Notes under the pieces: generated by a model | Seen by the model: the letters and a program-made list of their open reading frames with translations, nothing else | Told to the model about the DNA's origin: nothing | Databases searched by the model: none | NCBI GenBank assembly: GCA_018806985.1 | Contig: JADANN010000197.1 | Location: 1,944,001 to 2,008,000 of the forward strand | DNA length: 64,000 nt | Direction: 5' to 3' | DNA from: Angiostrongylus vasorum | Taxonomy: Eukaryota; Nematoda; Chromadorea; Rhabditida; Metastrongylidae | In this document: one piece after another, positions 1 through 9,382 of the stretch | How positions within the stretch are numbered: position 1 is the stretch's first letter | Layout: every line of letters starts with the position of its first letter | Translations under genes and position numbers: made by a program

Positions 1-330
1 AAAGCACGAAGCACTAAAGGCGTATCAAACGCCGCTAAGTTATACAATCGGGGAGTTCAGATCGTACCCGGATGAGACTAACGAGTTGATCAAGAAGAGG
101 AGAGAATTGAAAGGGTTCCGTCTGTAGCAGCGAAAATACGATCCATAATAACTGCTAGCAGGCATTTGGAAATTACTCAAAAGACAAAGAAGTGCCTTCA
201 GAAACCATATTGATTAATTTTGCGCTATCAACATTGATGATCAAATATAAAGGCATTACTTGTTAAGCAGTCGCGAGGTTGTTACACAGCATACGTCTGC
301 TTCCATACAAAAACACACAATACAACAGTA

Positions 331-365
331 GGTGACGTTTCGACACTATCGCCTTCTTCAGAGCT
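331..365 (-). ncRNA. Hammerhead-ribozyme-like motif, minus strand
   Basis: Read on the minus strand the motif has CTGAAGA, a stem II of GGCG/TGTC closing ATAG (two G-U pairs), then GAAACGTC. The core bases are present, but stem I pairs poorly because ACC replaces AGC after the predicted cleavage site. It is probably a decayed ribozyme. Confidence 0.45.
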
Positions 366-538
366 CTTTTCACGTGCATTCCACTGAGGAAGAACCGCTC
401 ATTACAGGAGCATTTGATTGAATATAATGTATCAATAACACCGATCAATGAGATCAATCAGTAGTATTAAATATAAAGATATCAATCGTATGCAACTCTA
501 ATCAGCGGTTCTTCCTCGGTGAAACGTACGTTAAAAAC

Positions 539-574
539 GGCTCTGAAGAAGGCGATACCGCCGAGACGTCAGCT
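539..574 (+). ncRNA. Hammerhead-ribozyme-like motif, core mutated
   Basis: Stem I is GGCT (539-542) with AGCT (571-574). The core CTGAAGA is at 543-549 and stem II is GGCG (551-554) with CGCC (559-562) around ATAC. The second core element reads GAGA instead of GAAA at 563-566, so one invariant adenine is lost and activity is unlikely. Confidence 0.5.
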
Positions 575-654
575 ACTGTTGAATTGTGTTTTTGTGTGAG
601 GCAAATGTATGATATGTAACAACCTGGTGATTACTGAACAAGAAAAAACGACGC

Positions 655-1510
655 ATTTATAATCCAGTGCCGAGGTTAACTGGAAGCCGATCATGGGAAC
701 TAAAGGTGTTACTATACCTCGAATGCCATACATAGTACAGAAATCACTGCAGATGAGGTCTAATTTAAACTTTTTCCTCCCCACCACTGCCATTGCAGGC
801 TATGAAATCGCCGCTGAAGAAAAACTGCCACGGATTCCATGATGAGAGTTGCATCTTCGGAACTAGATCGTATCGCAGCCGACGTGCTTTAACAAACATG
901 TTGATTTCGCGGGGGCCAAGAAACCGTGAACTCGTCCACGATTAAATAGATATTAAAGGTTAGTTTTTTTGTAACAAATGACAAATTTTCGATAGTTAGA
1001 GGAGTTATGCGGATCAGAACGCTACCAAGTGATAGAAGAGGCCTTGCTTCACCTATCCATGTAGAACATAGCTCTAAATGGTACATTTCACTATATTCAC
1101 CTAGAAAACACGTTCATATCAGAATTTGGAAGGACTTTGCTTCTCGCCTTGAATAGATTTCAATATTTCTTTTAATCAACTATTATACACAGTAATCATG
1201 ACCCATCACAACAAAAAGATTGTATGTTCAACGTAAGCGTTGGTGTCTCCTTTCTGATAAGCGATAATTTTTGGTAACTAATGGGTTTGCGAAGTTTATA
1301 ACCCAAAATATTTGCAGGAGAAAAACGTGCGTTACCACTGCCAAAGAAGTAATGCCTTTGGTAAGACGCTATTTTTAAGTTCGTTTGAAATTAAAGTTTC
1401 CATAAAAATTCCAATTTCATCCCAATTTAGCAAGGAAATATTCATCTCACTGACAAAAAGCTTGCAGATTGCGGTATTTGTCACTAAGTTTATTACAAAC
1501 TGAGGCAGAT
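655..1510. other. Unassigned sequence, no gene seen
   Basis: AT-rich single-copy-looking sequence. The open frames are short and have no recognisable domain or splice context. I see no repeat that recurs in the window. Confidence 0.5.
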
Positions 1511-1514
1511 TTAT

Positions 1515-1662
1515 GTGAGATATAACTATAATGTTGCTGAGATCTTTGGAAAACGCCGGACCACTAGTGTCAGCTTGGGGGACCGAACACGTTATTACCC
1601 TTTCCGGAGCTAGCGCGTTCACCATCACCCCATGCGAGTCCTTTGTTTCGCCTGTCTCTCGC
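1515..1662 (-). repeat. SINE-A copy, minus, head-to-head partner
   Basis: Reverse complement of the SINE-A body: TGCTGAGATnTTTGnAAAAC then a GGACCGAACACG block corresponding to the B-box side, ending in GCGAGTCCTTTG. It directly abuts a plus-strand copy (1663-1835), making an inverted repeat with arms of about 135 bp. Confidence 0.7.
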
Positions 1663-1835
1663 ATGGTGTGATGGTGAACGCGTTAGCCTTTAGCCCAGGG
1701 AAGGGTAATAGCGTATTCGGTCCCCACCGCAAACACTAGCGGTCCGGAGTTTTGCAAATGTCTCAGCAACATTATGGTCATATTTCACATAGTACCCTGC
1801 CATTAAAAAATAGTAGGCAGTAAATAAAAATTGAC
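1663..1835 (+). repeat. SINE-A copy, plus
   Basis: The A-box-like TGATGGTGAACGCG, the B-box-like block GTATTCGGTCCCCACC, the GGAGTTTTGCAAATGTCTCA segment and the tail GTAGGCAGTAAATAAA are all present. Several copies in this window share this tail, which marks the 3' end of the element. Confidence 0.75.
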
Positions 1836-2259
1836 GATATTGAGATAGGGTTTGTTGAAATTATAACTGCCTTCGACTTTGTAATATTTTTGAAGTAAAG
1901 AACGATCAAAAGGCGTAAAAACTGGTGACGTCCATGAATTCGTGGAGTTTGCCATAAATTTTATCGCAGACATTTTCTATAAACCTTGAGGAATTCGAAA
2001 GATCCGGTTATATAAGGCCCTCCTTTGTGAGGTTATCGCCATTCCATACTTCTTTCATCACTTCATTCTTCCGGTTTCCTTTCGTTCCTTCTCACTCAGC
2101 TGTATCTTATCACAGTTCTGCGTATAACGTATTTTCTTGTTTACGGTTTTCGATTAATTTTGATGGCCAAAAATTTAATAACATGGCTTTGAGCCATTTC
2201 AGCAGGATGCGACTTCAACTCTGGGCTCTGTCGACTTCCCATCGAGTGTGATTATGAAG

Positions 2260-2450
2260 AAAGTCAAAAGACCGACTTTCCATAAACCTCGGCATAGATA
2301 GTTGATATATTTATTTATACGATCTTATAAATCTTGTTCAGCCAATGAGAGGTCGGTATACGTCTTCGTTGTCGTTGTTGTTGTTGTTGTCGTTGCTGTT
2401 GGTGTTCTTTGTCGATTTCGCGATTTCGCCTTCCTCAGAGCCTGGACGTA
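2260..2450 (-). repeat. PLE terminus, family P2 with (TTG)n
   Basis: Contains the CCGACTTTCCATAAACCTCG block, a TATATTTATTTATA block and an imperfect (TTG)n run, then a decayed motif GATTTCGCCTTCCTCAGAG. The same order occurs at 7205-7425 and 30118-30340. The minus strand from 2442 to 2412 carries CTGAGGA followed by GGCG, but the distal core is rearranged. Confidence 0.6.
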
Positions 2451-2459
2451 TTTTAAACA

Positions 2460-2590
2460 AGAATGCTTTAATTCTTTCTACTTCTGTTTAGCAAACACGA
2501 GGTGTTATTTTATTTCTTTATTTACGTACAAGCTGACATTTCGGCGGATTTCGCCTTCCTCAGAGCCTGGAAAGGTCAAGTGTTGAGGTG
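2460..2590 (-). repeat. PLE terminus, family P3
   Basis: An ACACGAGGTGTTATT block followed by a minus-strand hammerhead-like motif (2531-2567), then CCTGGAAAGGTCAAGTG leading directly into the PLE frame at 2596. A related segment at 5440-5580 keeps the same order of blocks before another PLE fragment. Confidence 0.55.
2531..2567 (-). ncRNA. Hammerhead-ribozyme-like motif, near-complete
   Basis: On the minus strand it reads CTGAGGA, an extended stem II in which GGCG can pair with CGCC, then GAAATGTC, flanked by GGCT/AGCT for stem I. The only core-side change is C to T after GAAA. It sits just 5' of the PLE GIY-YIG frame but on the opposite strand. Confidence 0.55.
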
Positions 2591-2595
2591 TTGAC

Positions 2596-3300
2596 ATGTT
2601 TCGAACAGCTACCAGCGTGTGCACAGGAAGGGAGCAGAAAGAGGAGTCCCGGAACTCGGCGCGGCAAATAGCCATTTTTAATGGCTACGAAACTGTAGCT
2701 CGAGATAGGTGTAGAGGAAACCACAGGCCGGCCAACGATAACTCTAGCGACAATAAGGTCCCGTTTATCCTGTCCTTAATTTCAAATGAAGTAAGTGCAG
2801 CTATAAAACGCTGTTTAAGAAGGGCCGGTCTAGAGAATTCGGCAACGACAACTGAAATGCCACCGAGTAATCTAAGACGCCAACTAGTTCGTAACCGTCT
2901 ATACGACCGTCTATGTGCAACGCAAAATTGTATAATTTGCCCCAATGGTAGAGACGGTGGCTGCATAAGTTCGGGTACAGTTAATCTGATCTCTTGTAAA
3001 GCGTGTGGGGACGAATACATTGGCGAAACGGGCAGACAATTCTGCGTTCGTATAAAAGAACACCTAGTCGGTAAATCCAAAGTAAAAACAAACACTCCAC
3101 TAGGCGCGCATAGGATGCAGGAACACAATGGAGAAGATTCAGAAGGAGTCACTGTCCTCACGCAGGAATCGAAAACATCAGCGCGTAAAACTCTTGAAGC
3201 GCGTTTTGGATCAATTCCAAAAATTCAAAAAATGAACCGCAAGGAGGAGAGTCTTGTCATCACGCGTGACCTGGTGCCGTACCTCAGGATGATCCAATGA
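2596..3300 (+). CDS. PLE C-terminal fragment with GIY-YIG endonuclease
   Basis: An open frame of 234 residues. Residues 55-80 match the connector after the PLE reverse transcriptase (VPFILS...CLRRAGL). Residues 96-106 are QLVRNRLYDRL. A cysteine-rich segment follows (C112, C115, C123, C134, C137), then GDEYIGETGRQ with the YIG triplet at 141-143 and a conserved R and H (R147, H156). This is the GIY-YIG nuclease that PLEs use to nick target DNA during retrotransposition. The RT domain is missing upstream, where a terminus segment is joined instead, so this is a 5'-truncated copy although its frame is open. The methionine used here is simply the first in frame. A frame change near residue 203 (EARFGSIPK) compared with other PLE tails suggests minor decay. 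It is not a host gene. Confidence 0.8.
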   Translation: MFRTATSVCTGREQKEESRNSARQIAIFNGYETVARDRCRGNHRPANDNSSDNKVPFILSLISNEVSAAIKRCLRRAGLENSATTTEMPPSNLRRQLVRNRLYDRLCATQNCIICPNGRDGGCISSGTVNLISCKACGDEYIGETGRQFCVRIKEHLVGKSKVKTNTPLGAHRMQEHNGEDSEGVTVLTQESKTSARKTLEARFGSIPKIQKMNRKEESLVITRDLVPYLRMIQ

Positions 3301-3505
3301 CGTGACACAGGCGCAGTGCTCGTCCCATGTTTTACTCTGTGCGGCTGCTATCCACCAACTAACTTAAATACTTACAACAAATAAACGGTAGGTGTTTAAA
3401 TGAAGCTGTTTCTCATGCGAAATGCAAATTTATTTGTTAAGTTTTATCTGCTGAGGTCATGAAAGTGTTTGGCTGACCAGATCGCATCTCAATTTGACCC
3501 ATCCT

Positions 3506-3542
3506 GGCTCTGAAGAAGGGCGAAACCGCCAAAACGTCAGCT
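3506..3542 (+). ncRNA. Hammerhead-ribozyme-like motif, core mutated
   Basis: It lies 3' of the PLE frame ending at 3300, in the same orientation. GGCT (3506-3509) and AGCT (3539-3542) form stem I, CTGAAGA follows, and the second core element is AAAA instead of GAAA at 3531-3534. Its position at the 3' terminus matches the expected place of a PLE terminal ribozyme. Confidence 0.5.
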
Positions 3543-3594
3543 ACTGTATCCTAGTAAATTCTATAATAACGAGCACTTGTCTGCTTATTGAAGA

Positions 3595-4795
3595 AGAACA
3601 TTGAATCATGTTTGGATTTTTTGAAATTTATCCAAAACGCCTCAAGAGTCTTGCGCGTTGATGTTTTTGATTCCTGCGCTAGGATCGGCAGAGTCACTTC
3701 AAAGTCACCGCCATTGTGCTTTCATGTCCTTTATGTACCTAGAGGAGTGCTTTGACGAATTTTCACTTTCTCCTCTAGGTGTTCTTTTATGCGGAAACAA
3801 CGCGGTCTACCCATTTCCCTAATGTATTCCTCACCGCATGCCTTTCATGAGACCAAGCATATTGCATCTGAACTCATGCATTGCCCGTCTCTCGTTAGGA
3901 CATCACACAGAGCTGCACCAACGACCATAGAAACGGTTGAGAACTAACTGACGGCGTGGGGTATTGGGTGAGAGGTTATCGTTACATAGTTTTCAAGACC
4001 ACGTTTTCTTAAGCATCGTTTAATGGCGCAACTTACTTTATTTGATATGAACGATAGCTCAAAATGGATCTTACTTACGTCCGAAAAACATTATTTTGGG
4101 GAACTACCCTACGTTTTTGTCTAATCCGAGTGGCTTCTGCTTCGTAGCCATTGGAAATGGCTAATTTTCGTGCCAGGTTTAGCGATTCCTTCCTTTCCTC
4201 TTCTCCTGTGCACACATTTTTAGCCGTACGGTACATGTTTTTCATAAGTGCTTTTTTCATGTGTGAAGAACGAGAGGAGAGGTGTGAACTATTATGTTCT
4301 TACTACTTGGGTTACGATAACATTTTGTTATATAGCCACTTTCTGAGAGCTTTATTTGGATGTTTAAGAATGGAAGCCAGTTCTCGGTTGGTTTTTCTCT
4401 TGTAAATTTTATATACTCACTGTCTGTTTAACAATTCAAAGCACTCATCCATCTGTTCTTGTGTGGAATAGACGATGAAGCAGTCGTCCATATGCCGACA
4501 GCACAGTAAGGGTCGGCGATCGAGAGCTGGAGCTTCCACCTTAGACAAGAAAGCGATGGCAAAGCTTGGTGCTAATCGCTGTCCCATGGTCAACGCTCTA
4601 ATTATTTTCCAGACCACCTAAGGATTAGACAATTTAGACATTATTTTTAAAAGAGTCATTAGTTGCACAATCGACAAGCCGGACATTTTTACTTTCTTTT
4701 CATGATCACGAGCAGCTCGAGAATGGATTGCACTGCGGATCATTCGATACGTTGGTATAAAGGAGGTAACATCGAATGCTATACTAACTCACTAC
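3595..4795 (-). pseudogene. PLE remnant: RT palm to GIY-YIG, minus strand
   Basis: Read right to left, 4790-4660 encodes DVTSFIPTYRMIRSAI-like RT sequence. 4617-4417 encodes GQRLAPSFAIAFLSKVEAP and then CRHMDDCFIVY, the PLE RT catalytic motif in which HMDD corresponds to YxDD. 4400-4260 encodes FTREKPTEE-like thumb sequence. 4260-4075 is the connector (MYRTAKNVCTGEEE), and 3900-3600 is a broken GIY-YIG domain (ACGEEYIREMGRP, RIKEHLEE, SKTSTRKTLEAFW). Stops and frame shifts interrupt every part, so it is non-functional. It lies tail-to-tail with the plus-strand PLE copy that ends near 3545. Confidence 0.75.
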
Positions 4796-4844
4796 CCTCT
4801 CCCCCCTTTTTTTGAAAAAAAAAGAACTTATCAAAAAACATGTA

Positions 4845-4935
4845 CCGTGCGGCTAAAAATGGATGTGGTCATGAACACCCTGCTGTACATCGCAGCCAGA
4901 CACTCAGGAACACCTCCCAGCCACCATGAGGCGTT
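4845..4935 (+). repeat. Fragment related to the repeat at 16590-16720
   Basis: CTGTACATCGCAGCC followed by a GAGGAACACCTCC-like block occurs here and, reverse-complemented, near 16610-16650. The type of element is unknown to me. Confidence 0.45.
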
Positions 4936-5439
4936 AAAACCGTTGGGGAGGCCCTTGTGTATTATGTGAGAGACGTTTACGAAGACCAGCGGGTCACAGT
5001 AGGTTTTTTTATAAAAATGAGAATAATAATGTCTACACGTCAGTTTGATACCTTATCGCAACTGACGCTGATGTTTGATAAGTTAGAAAGAATGTGAAAA
5101 TCTGGCTGAAGACGAAGTATCCCAATATTTCTAACTTCTTTATCGATCCCGCTTTACATGATTAACATGGTAGATACGTTCATTTGAAATTCTTAAGTCA
5201 AAAATTTGACGAAAATTCCCGTGGTAGTTTTCATGCAAACCTATCTAAGAAATGTTTGTGAAAGTGCGCTGCTGATGCTGCTGCTGCTCCATTCTAAGGT
5301 TCGCTATCGCCTCCAGTGCATCGATAAGAAGACAGCTGAGATGTTCAACATGGCAATTTTCGAAGCTCCATTAATAAAAAAGAAACACTGTATAGTAATT
5401 CCCAATGCCGACATTCGATTCAATGCCTCGATCATCGAT

Positions 5440-5580
5440 CAATAGTTTACTGTCTTCTTAATGAAAAAGACACGAGGTTATTACTGCAGCACTTATTTCA
5501 CGGTAGCTAAGCTTTCAGCGGATCTGGCTTCCTTGACAGCCAGGAAAGGCAGAGTTGATGTGCAATCTTCTCAGTCAACT
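5440..5580 (-). repeat. Degenerate PLE terminus, family P3
   Basis: GACACGAGGTTATTAC, then a decayed TTTCAGCGGA...CTTCCTTGACAG motif, then CCAGGAAAGGCAGAGTT. The block order matches 2460-2590. The hammerhead core is no longer recognisable. Confidence 0.4.
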
Positions 5581-5693
5581 ACTTCCATAACCGCAACCTA
5601 ATAAACGGATACCCAAATTTCCACTGCTTTGGAAACAACTTATTCAAACACATACCGTTCATATGAACGCGTCTACCGTGCAAATCATGTAAA

Positions 5694-6085
5694 GTGGAAT
5701 CGATAAAGAAGTTAAAATTACCCCTGAAGGGATCGGTAACAGTGATTGAAATATCATCGAACACTCTAAGGCGCCATATAGTTAGCAACCGTCTGTATGA
5801 CCGCCTGTGTGCAACGCTCTGTCGCACAATATGCTTTAGCGGTAGAGACGGTGATTGCATGAGTTCGGGTACGATTTATTTCACGTGTTGTAAAGCGTAC
5901 GGGACGAATACATTAGCCTTTGCGTCCGTACAGAAGAACATATGGTTAGCAAGTCTAAAGTTAGACCAAATACTCCACTTGGTGCGCATAGGACAAATAG
6001 ACACAACGGGGAAGAGTTTGATGTGGAAGTTACCACCCTCGGAGAAGAATCGAAAGCACCAGCGCGCAAATCAGTCGAGGCATTC
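5694..6085 (+). pseudogene. PLE GIY-YIG remnant
   Basis: Frame 1 gives RRHIVSNRLYDRLCATLC, then CFSGRDGDCMSSGTIYFTCC, the cysteine-rich lead-in to GIY-YIG. A frameshift then occurs near 5905-5945 and a second frame continues as VSKSKVRPNTPLGAHR...EESKAPARKSVEAF. The YIGETGR motif is destroyed. The reading frame runs straight into a SINE-C tail at about 6090, so the 300-bp open frame after 5942 is a chimera of two elements and not a gene. Confidence 0.7.
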
Positions 6086-6089
6086 ATAG

Positions 6090-6268
6090 CAGGACGGCAT
6101 GAAGGAACGAATCGACCATCATTCAACCACATTCATAAAAAAAGACGAAAACGTTGCAGCGGCTTAAGCAATACGCTAAGACCTTCGTGCATGATGGAAG
6201 CGAGGAAACGAATCAAATGCAAAAAGTGCTAAGATCCGCATAGTATACGTGAAGACGGGTTACGTAAA
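6090..6268 (+). repeat. SINE-C 3' part joined to PLE fragment
   Basis: GAACGAATCGACCATCATTC, then ACCTTCGTGCATGATGG, AAAGTGCTAAGATCCGCA and the terminal GTGAAGACGGGTTA block align in order with the 3' halves of SINE-C copies at 24413-24790 and 29344-29715. The 5' tRNA-like part is absent. Confidence 0.65.
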
Positions 6269-6329
6269 AAAGTTGTAGTGAACAAGCTGTCCGAGAAAAT
6301 TAACATCTTAGGAAGTTTCGGTGAAACCG

Positions 6330-6735
6330 AACATTTTAGTGAGCAGGATTCCGATCGGAATCGTTTCAGAACGTGTTTAAACGCTAACCATTATCATAGA
6401 GGTCTAGAGGTGAAACTATATGTTCACTTTTGTTGATTTCAGAAGATGTTTCAGTAGTGTTGAAATGAGTGGTCTTCTTTCAGCATGTGTAGACCAACTG
6501 ATGAACCCGTCATTTCACATACAAATTCATGTTATGACTAAAGGCTGTCCACGTGTGCTCTGAAGCAAGTAGCTAATGAAATTCCTCCACTAGGGCGAAA
6601 AGGACATATGCGTTGACGGGAAATTCACATCGAAAGTTCGTCTTGCCGACGATATCATTATGTTTTCGAGGTGTACGAGTGAAATGGAGGCAATCTTCAA
6701 CGAAGTGTTGGAAGTACAGAGAAGTGCGCACCAAT
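6330..6735 (+). pseudogene. RTE-type reverse transcriptase remnant
   Basis: Across frame breaks it encodes EQDSDRNRF, which lies where RTE elements have EQAGFRKxF. It continues as FVDFRRCFSSVEMSGLL (RT motif A, with F-D-R) and VDGKFTSKVRLADDIIMF (motif C, LADD replacing the usual FADD). This order and spacing are typical of the RTE palm. Stops near 6560-6600 separate motif A from motif C. A SINE-A fragment cuts it off shortly downstream. Confidence 0.65.
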
Positions 6736-6789
6736 TCAAAAAACAAAACAAATACGAAAAAAAAACACGTTTATTTTTATTTTCTATCC

Positions 6790-6975
6790 GCTACAACTCT
6801 TACCGCAGTGTATTATGCGAAATACAACAACAACGATGCTGAGATACTAGCTGGGAGACTGGCGAAACGATAGACCCGTTTGGTGTGATGGTGAACGCGT
6901 TAGACCTCGGAAAGGGTGATAGCGCGTTCGTTCTCCATCGCAGACACCTGCGACCCCGAGTTACGAAGAACAAAA
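6790..6975. repeat. SINE-A fragments in inverted arrangement
   Basis: A minus-sense tail piece (TTATGCGAAATACAAC and GATGCTGAGATA) is followed immediately by a plus-sense head piece (GAGACTGGCGAAACG, GTGTGATGGTGAACGCGTTA, TAGCGCGTTCGTTCTCC). The joint near 6850 resembles the head-to-head pair at 1515-1835 but is shorter. Confidence 0.6.
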
Positions 6976-7204
6976 ACATAGTTCATGAAAATTCCGTATT
7001 GCAATGGAAAACAATTCTACGTTTCATTTATTACAGAGAACACATCATGCCATCCAATAAAGATGGAAAATATGGCGTTTAAGAAGAATTGTGTAGAACG
7101 CGATGAGTATGCGTCATCTCTTCAACACAACACTTCCCCTCGCCCTCTCTTATGTATTTGATATGTTGATTGTTATCTCATCACATCTAGAACTTTACTA
7201 AGTA

Positions 7205-7313
7205 CGGAACTCAACAGGCCGACTTTCTATAAACGTCAGCGTAAGTAATCGCTATATTTATTTATATCTTCTTACGAACTGCCCTTATTGAGTTGATGCG
7301 AGGTTGCTATAAG

Positions 7314-7354
<41 letters not shown>

Positions 7355-7425
7355 GCTGTTGCTGTTGTTGTTGTTTGATGGCCCACGACTCGGTGACTTT
7401 ACCATCCTCAGAGCCCTGCTGTTGC
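7205..7425 (-). repeat. PLE terminus, family P2, with (TTG)n run
   Basis: GGCCGACTTTCTATAAACGT, TATATTTATTTATA, a pure-to-imperfect (TTG)n tract at 7313-7376, then a decayed GATGGCCCACGACTCGG motif ending CCTCAGAGCC. Same order as 30118-30340. The minus-strand hammerhead core here is decayed: CTGAGGA is kept but GAAAC is lost. Confidence 0.6.
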
Positions 7426-7429
7426 GAGT

Positions 7430-8105
7430 GGGACTTTAAGTACATAACGTTTGGACGAAGTGGTATGAAGAGTAATCAACACATAGCATCAAGTCTAACT
7501 GCGTGCTTTAGAAATTCTAATATTATCTTTTCTTTGAGAAATGAAAGAGACGCAGACCAAGAGCGAAACATCAGCTGTCCAGAGTTAACGGTGGATGGGT
7601 AGGGTAGGCGGAACAACAAAATGGGCTTCTAGACGTTTCATGAGTCCGCCCTAAGACGATATACTGGAAGAATGGTGGTCGACTGGTGAGTTGTTGAAGT
7701 CAACCAGATGTACTGGCAGCTCGAAACGAATTGTCGTGCTAGTAATGTTACTCGAAAACATGACCACGCTTGAAACAAGCCACTATCATTGACGGTGATC
7801 GCGATGAAAGCTAAGTAAGTGAGCTGGAACCTGCACGTCTTTGAACGTGAGTTATCAAGTGGACAAGTGGACAACGTGAGTGGCCTAGCAAGGCTGACGA
7901 GGTCTGCAATCCAGGGGTTTACGTTGCCTTTCGTTTCGGAATGTACGACGGAGAGATTATTAGCCTCATTTTAACAAAATGAATACATTGATACCTTTCA
8001 GCTGTAATTAATCACTACATTAGGACTATGTAAATGTAAACCATGAAAAGCCGCATAAGGCATTTAATCGTTCACCTTAAACGACGTCCACAACATAAAA
8101 ATTAG
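7430..8105. other. Unassigned sequence, no gene seen
   Basis: No recognisable domain and no repeat shared with the rest of the window. The frames are short and lack splice context. Confidence 0.5.
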
Positions 8106-8952
8106 AGATTAGTCAAATATTTCTCAGATTTCCACAATATTCCTCCATTCGACACGATTTTCAGTTTTTTCGCTGGTTTGAACTATTCCTTCTGATGAAT
8201 TTTTGTCTTACCCCTTCACCAGTATCACCTGTAATCTCGCTGATCGTCGAGTGGCTGGAGCGGACACCAATAAATCTTTCATTTTTCCCTGTCGCGTGCA
8301 AGAGTAGCCCAGCGGGTTCTGCTCGCTCTAGGGACTCGTCGAGCATCATATCTTTCTTCTAGGCTCTTCGTGAAAAACCCTGACCATTGGGTCGGTGGTC
8401 TTCCTGCAGTACGTTTGACATCCCGAGGAATCCAGTCACTAATGGCTCTTGTCCATCGGTTGTCATTCATACGCATTACGTGTCCGGCCCACCTTATCTT
8501 CGATTGTTTGGCGTACAGAACGGCTTTTTTGATTTTTTGCTCGTTGACGCAGGTCGGAGCTTCGGATCCCATCCCTTACTTGTGCGAAATGGGATAATCC
8601 TAGCATCGCCCTTTCGACTGCGCGTTCAATAACGCTAAGTGATCTTTCATCCTGCTTACGCAGCGACCAGGTTTCTGACGCATACGTTAGAGCAGGAAGT
8701 ACCGTTGAGTCGAAAAGGTGGGCACGGAGTCGGGTGCTCTTTGTTCTCTTCAATACATCCTCGATGCTCTTGAAAGCTCCTCAAGCCCCCTCGTTTCCTT
8801 CTGCTCAGCTCTGGAGCTAAGTCGTTCATTATATTGATTTTTCGACCTAGATAGACATAACTGGAGCATTCGGCGATATTCGTTCCGTTGAGCGTGAATG
8901 GGGCATACGAAACCAATCCGTTCCTCATAAACACCGTTTTTGTGAGATTTAA

Positions 8953-9189
8953 TCAAAGACCAATCTTTCCACAGGCTTCATCAAAGTCGGCAAGCTTACG
9001 TTCCGCTTGGCTAATGTTTGGTGTTATAAGGAAAAAGTCATCAGCAAAGCGAAGATGATGTAACTGCCGACCATCGATTTTCACTCGTTCCAATGTTCGC
9101 ATGACGTTCTGGAGGGTAGCGGTAAATACTTTTGGCGAGGTAGTATCGCCTTGCCCAACTCCTCTTTTGACGTCAATGTTAATATTCAC
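8953..9189 (-). pseudogene. RTE reverse transcriptase catalytic block
   Basis: This frame encodes IDVKRGVGQGDTTSPKVF (the RT finger/palm GVxQGDxxSPxLF motif) and RQLHHLRFADDFFLITP, with the catalytic FADD at about 9037-9048. The frame begins just inside the target-site duplication of the SINE-A insertion, so upstream RT sequence continues only beyond 9383. Confidence 0.8.
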
Positions 9190-9372
9190 AATATTTTAAT
9201 TTTTATTTTCTGCCTCCTATACTTTTTTATGGCAGGTTATTACGCGAAATACAACCACAAGATTGCTGAGATATTTGCAAAACTCCGGACCGCAGGTATT
9301 TGCGGTGAGGAACGAACGCGCTATTGTCCTTCCCGGGGAGTAACGCCTTCACCACCACACCACACGGGTCCT
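9187..9372 (-). repeat. SINE-A inserted in RTE, with 10-bp target duplication
   Basis: A minus-oriented SINE-A: the tail lies at the left (GCCTCCTATACTTTTTTATG), then GCTGAGATATTTGCAAAACT, GGTGAGGAACGAACGC and CACCACACCACACGGGTCC. It is flanked by the direct repeat TGTTAATATT at 9177-9186 and 9373-9382. Removing it rejoins the RTE RT sequence, which proves insertion after the RTE had landed. Confidence 0.9.
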
Positions 9373-9382
9373 TGTTAATATT

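Larger units (their letters stand above)
262..650. repeat. Palindromic Penelope-like element terminus (family P1)
   Basis: The left arm (262 to about 400, minus sense) and the right arm (about 500 to 650, plus sense) are diverged inverted copies of the same sequence. Each arm contains a CTGAAGAAGGCGATA-type motif followed by GAAACGTC or GAGACGTC, and each outer end carries the AACAACCTnGnGATT block that reappears near 15.0 kb. No protein is encoded; the short frames here are chance. The same motif ends the PLE protein copy at 2596-3544, which is why I assign this to a PLE terminus. Confidence 0.65.

Noticed and set aside
2685..3161. 158-codon minus-strand frame opposite the PLE GIY-YIG
   Set aside because: It mirrors the coding strand of the PLE fragment; its residues have no domain of their own.
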